The translations under genes were made by a program, and so were the position numbers. This document shows positions 23,290-24,519 of a stretch of DNA of 24,519 nucleotides, piece by piece. The stretch comes from Dehalococcoidia bacterium (lineage in GTDB: Bacteria > Chloroflexota > Dehalococcoidia > Dehalococcoidales > UBA1222). Every line of letters begins with the position of its first letter. Positions within the stretch are counted from its first letter, which is position 1. Location of the stretch: NCBI GenBank assembly GCA_009783135.1, contig WRHS01000010.1, positions 1-24,519 on the forward strand, read 5' to 3'. The notes beneath the pieces are model-generated. The model did not search any database. It had not been told where the DNA came from and was given only the letters and a program-made list of their open reading frames with translations.

Positions 23290-23868
23290 TTGGCAGGGAG
23301 CCGTAAACTGCAAAAGGAACAAACAAGGGAGCGCATCATTGCTGCTGCGCTAAAGGTCTATTCCGAGCGGGGGTTTTCCTCTCCCACGACTGTTATTGCC
23401 GATGAAGCACAGGTTTCTCACGGGTCGATCTTCGTTCATTTCCCAACTGTCGAGAGCCTTTTTCTGTGCCTGCTAGATGGCTTTTCGCAGGACCTAAAGA
23501 GCGAATTACACTCACTTGTCGAGTGTGGCAACGATATTACAAAACTTTTGGAAAAGCACTTAGACATACTTATTAAGCATGAAGCCTTCTACAAACGTCT
23601 GACGACAGAAGCAGTCTACTTGCCGGAAGAGGCAAAAAACACATCCTTCCATATACAATCGACCGTATCCATACACTTTTTACAGGCACTTGAGAAAGAG
23701 ATTAGCGCAGGTGAAATTAAGCACATCCCCTTTCATATGATTTTTAACACATGGCTTGGATTGATTCATTACTACCTGCTAAACGGCGATTTTTTTGCCC
23801 CGAATGAATCGGTTTTAACACGCTATAAAAACACCTTAATTGAGTGTTTTATGGCGTTGATTAAATAA
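23290..23868 (+). CDS. TetR/AcrR-family transcriptional regulator
   Basis: The 192-residue protein has an N-terminal helix-turn-helix of TetR type: EQTRERIIAAALKVYSERGF, then TTVIADEAQVSHGSIFVHF, the motif where Tyr is usual (YxHF) here being FVHF. The rest (about 60-190) is an all-helical ligand and dimer domain that I cannot assign to a ligand. The start is TTG 23290, with GGAGG at 23278-23282; no better ATG is near. The inverted repeat in its promoter suggests autorepression. The zinc-ribbon gene follows after 22 bases and the small membrane protein after that, so all three could be one transcript, with the downstream genes as possible targets. Confidence 0.9.
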   Translation: MAGSRKLQKEQTRERIIAAALKVYSERGFSSPTTVIADEAQVSHGSIFVHFPTVESLFLCLLDGFSQDLKSELHSLVECGNDITKLLEKHLDILIKHEAFYKRLTTEAVYLPEEAKNTSFHIQSTVSIHFLQALEKEISAGEIKHIPFHMIFNTWLGLIHYYLLNGDFFAPNESVLTRYKNTLIECFMALIK

Positions 23869-23890
23869 TACTTTTTCAGGAGAAAACAAA

Positions 23891-24154
23891 ATGAAAACCT
23901 GTATCTCTTGTGGCATGCCCATGAACAAAGCCGCTGACTTCGCCAAAAATGACGAAAGCAAGAACTACTGTATCTACTGCGCCAGAGAGGATGGCTCAAT
24001 GAAAAGTTTTGAAGAAGCCAAAGCGTCCATGACGGGCTTCATCATCAAAACACAAGGTCTGTCCAATGAAGCTGCTGAAAACGCTGCATTTTCCGCTATG
24101 AGAAAGCTGCCGGGGTGGCAAAGTAATTTTAGTGAAAATACAACCACCGATTAA
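23891..24154 (+). CDS. Putative zinc-ribbon protein
   Basis: The 87-residue protein begins MKTCISCGMPM and has a second pair in NYCIYCARED. Cys4, Cys7, Cys27 and Cys30 would hold one zinc ion, the pattern of the 'putative zinc ribbon' family. The remainder (about 35-85) is helical and contains SFEEAKASMTGFI and AAENAAFSAMRKLPGW. It is probably cytosolic; its function is unknown. The start ATG 23891 has AGGAG upstream. It sits 22 bases after the TetR gene and is probably co-transcribed with it. Confidence 0.82.
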   Translation: MKTCISCGMPMNKAADFAKNDESKNYCIYCAREDGSMKSFEEAKASMTGFIIKTQGLSNEAAENAAFSAMRKLPGWQSNFSENTTTD

Positions 24155-24213
24155 ATATTAAAAAGAAGAAACATACGACAATTCAAAACAAAATTTTCGG
24201 GAGAAACATTGCC

Positions 24214-24426
24214 ATGAAAAACATAAAGAGTGCGTTGAGAATCGCTTTAATAGCAATAATATCTAGCACAACAGTAATATTGGAAATTCTTGTAGCAATA
24301 AAGATGCGCGAAAACAGACCCGCCATAATGGCACTAATTGGAAGCGGAACAGGATTTTTGATATTAGCAACTGGGGTAAATATTTTCCTTAATTCTCTAG
24401 ATAGTGTCTACACGAGTTCATGCTAA
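24214..24426 (+). CDS. Small two-helix membrane protein, unknown function
   Basis: The 70-residue product has two hydrophobic segments: ALRIALIAIISSTTVILEIL (about 7-28), then AIMALIGSGTGFLILATGVN (about 37-57), with a short basic loop (KMRENRP) between them and a polar tail. I do not recognise a family. It is 59 bases after the zinc-ribbon gene on the same strand, with GGGAG upstream of ATG 24214, so it may belong to the TetR-controlled unit. The final 93 bases of the window (24427-24519) show no feature. Confidence 0.65.
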   Translation: MKNIKSALRIALIAIISSTTVILEILVAIKMRENRPAIMALIGSGTGFLILATGVNIFLNSLDSVYTSSC

Positions 24427-24519
24427 TACTCTCAACCAAAGCGCAAGACAACGGATTTGCACAGCGGCAACAAATGATGTTGTATTTTTGGCATATCGTG
24501 TAGCGATGCCTCTCCAGCG

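Overview
The window looks like chromosomal DNA of an anaerobic, probably single-membrane bacterium. The SecA sequence, with its 'WRHFKP.TRKEAY.ADITYGTSAEFGFDYLRDNM' style, and the mix of neighbours suggest Chloroflexota (Dehalococcoidia-like). That placement rests on remembered family style, not on a search. No TonB or outer-membrane receptor is seen. Surface proteins end in membrane anchors or begin with lipoprotein signals, which fits a monoderm cell.

Layout. (1) 1-238 is the right end of an IS3-family insertion sequence. It abuts, in a different frame, the remains of a large surface protein (239-1651) with InlB-type B-repeats and three C-terminal membrane helices; its N-terminus is lost from this window. 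(2) 1711-7061 on + carries a polyprenol-phosphate mannose synthase-like GT2-GtrA fusion overlapping a PMT-type mannosyltransferase, then glyA and prs. (3) 7174-13784 on - carries miaB and, upstream of it, a compact five-gene iron or heme uptake operon. The operon encodes a lipoprotein with two tandem NEAT-like domains, a membrane-anchored protein with one NEAT-like domain between two Ig-like modules, a lipoprotein solute-binding protein, a FecCD permease and an ATPase. It resembles an Isd system without sortase anchoring and without the usual Tyr-x3-Tyr heme motif. This is the most interesting system here.

(4) 13785-15431 holds the operon promoter, an open-frame remnant, 22-bp tandem repeats and an AAA/DUF4143 ATPase. 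(5) 15701-19747 carries secA (with a long coiled-coil-like insertion near its N-terminus), a tightly coupled unknown gene and a small membrane protein. (6) 19918-22373 is a second iron system: feoA, feoB and a small Cys-rich FeoB-associated protein, preceded by two 16-bp palindromes that look like a metalloregulator operator. (7) 22442-24426 carries a hicAB toxin-antitoxin pair with its own palindromic operator and a strong terminator, then a TetR-type regulator with an inverted repeat in its promoter, a zinc-ribbon protein and a small membrane protein.

Several promoters share an extended -10 (TGnTATAAT) without a good -35. Housekeeping genes (glyA, prs, miaB, secA) are interleaved with accessory blocks: IS, surface protein, NEAT/ABC operon, AAA ATPase, Feo and toxin-antitoxin.
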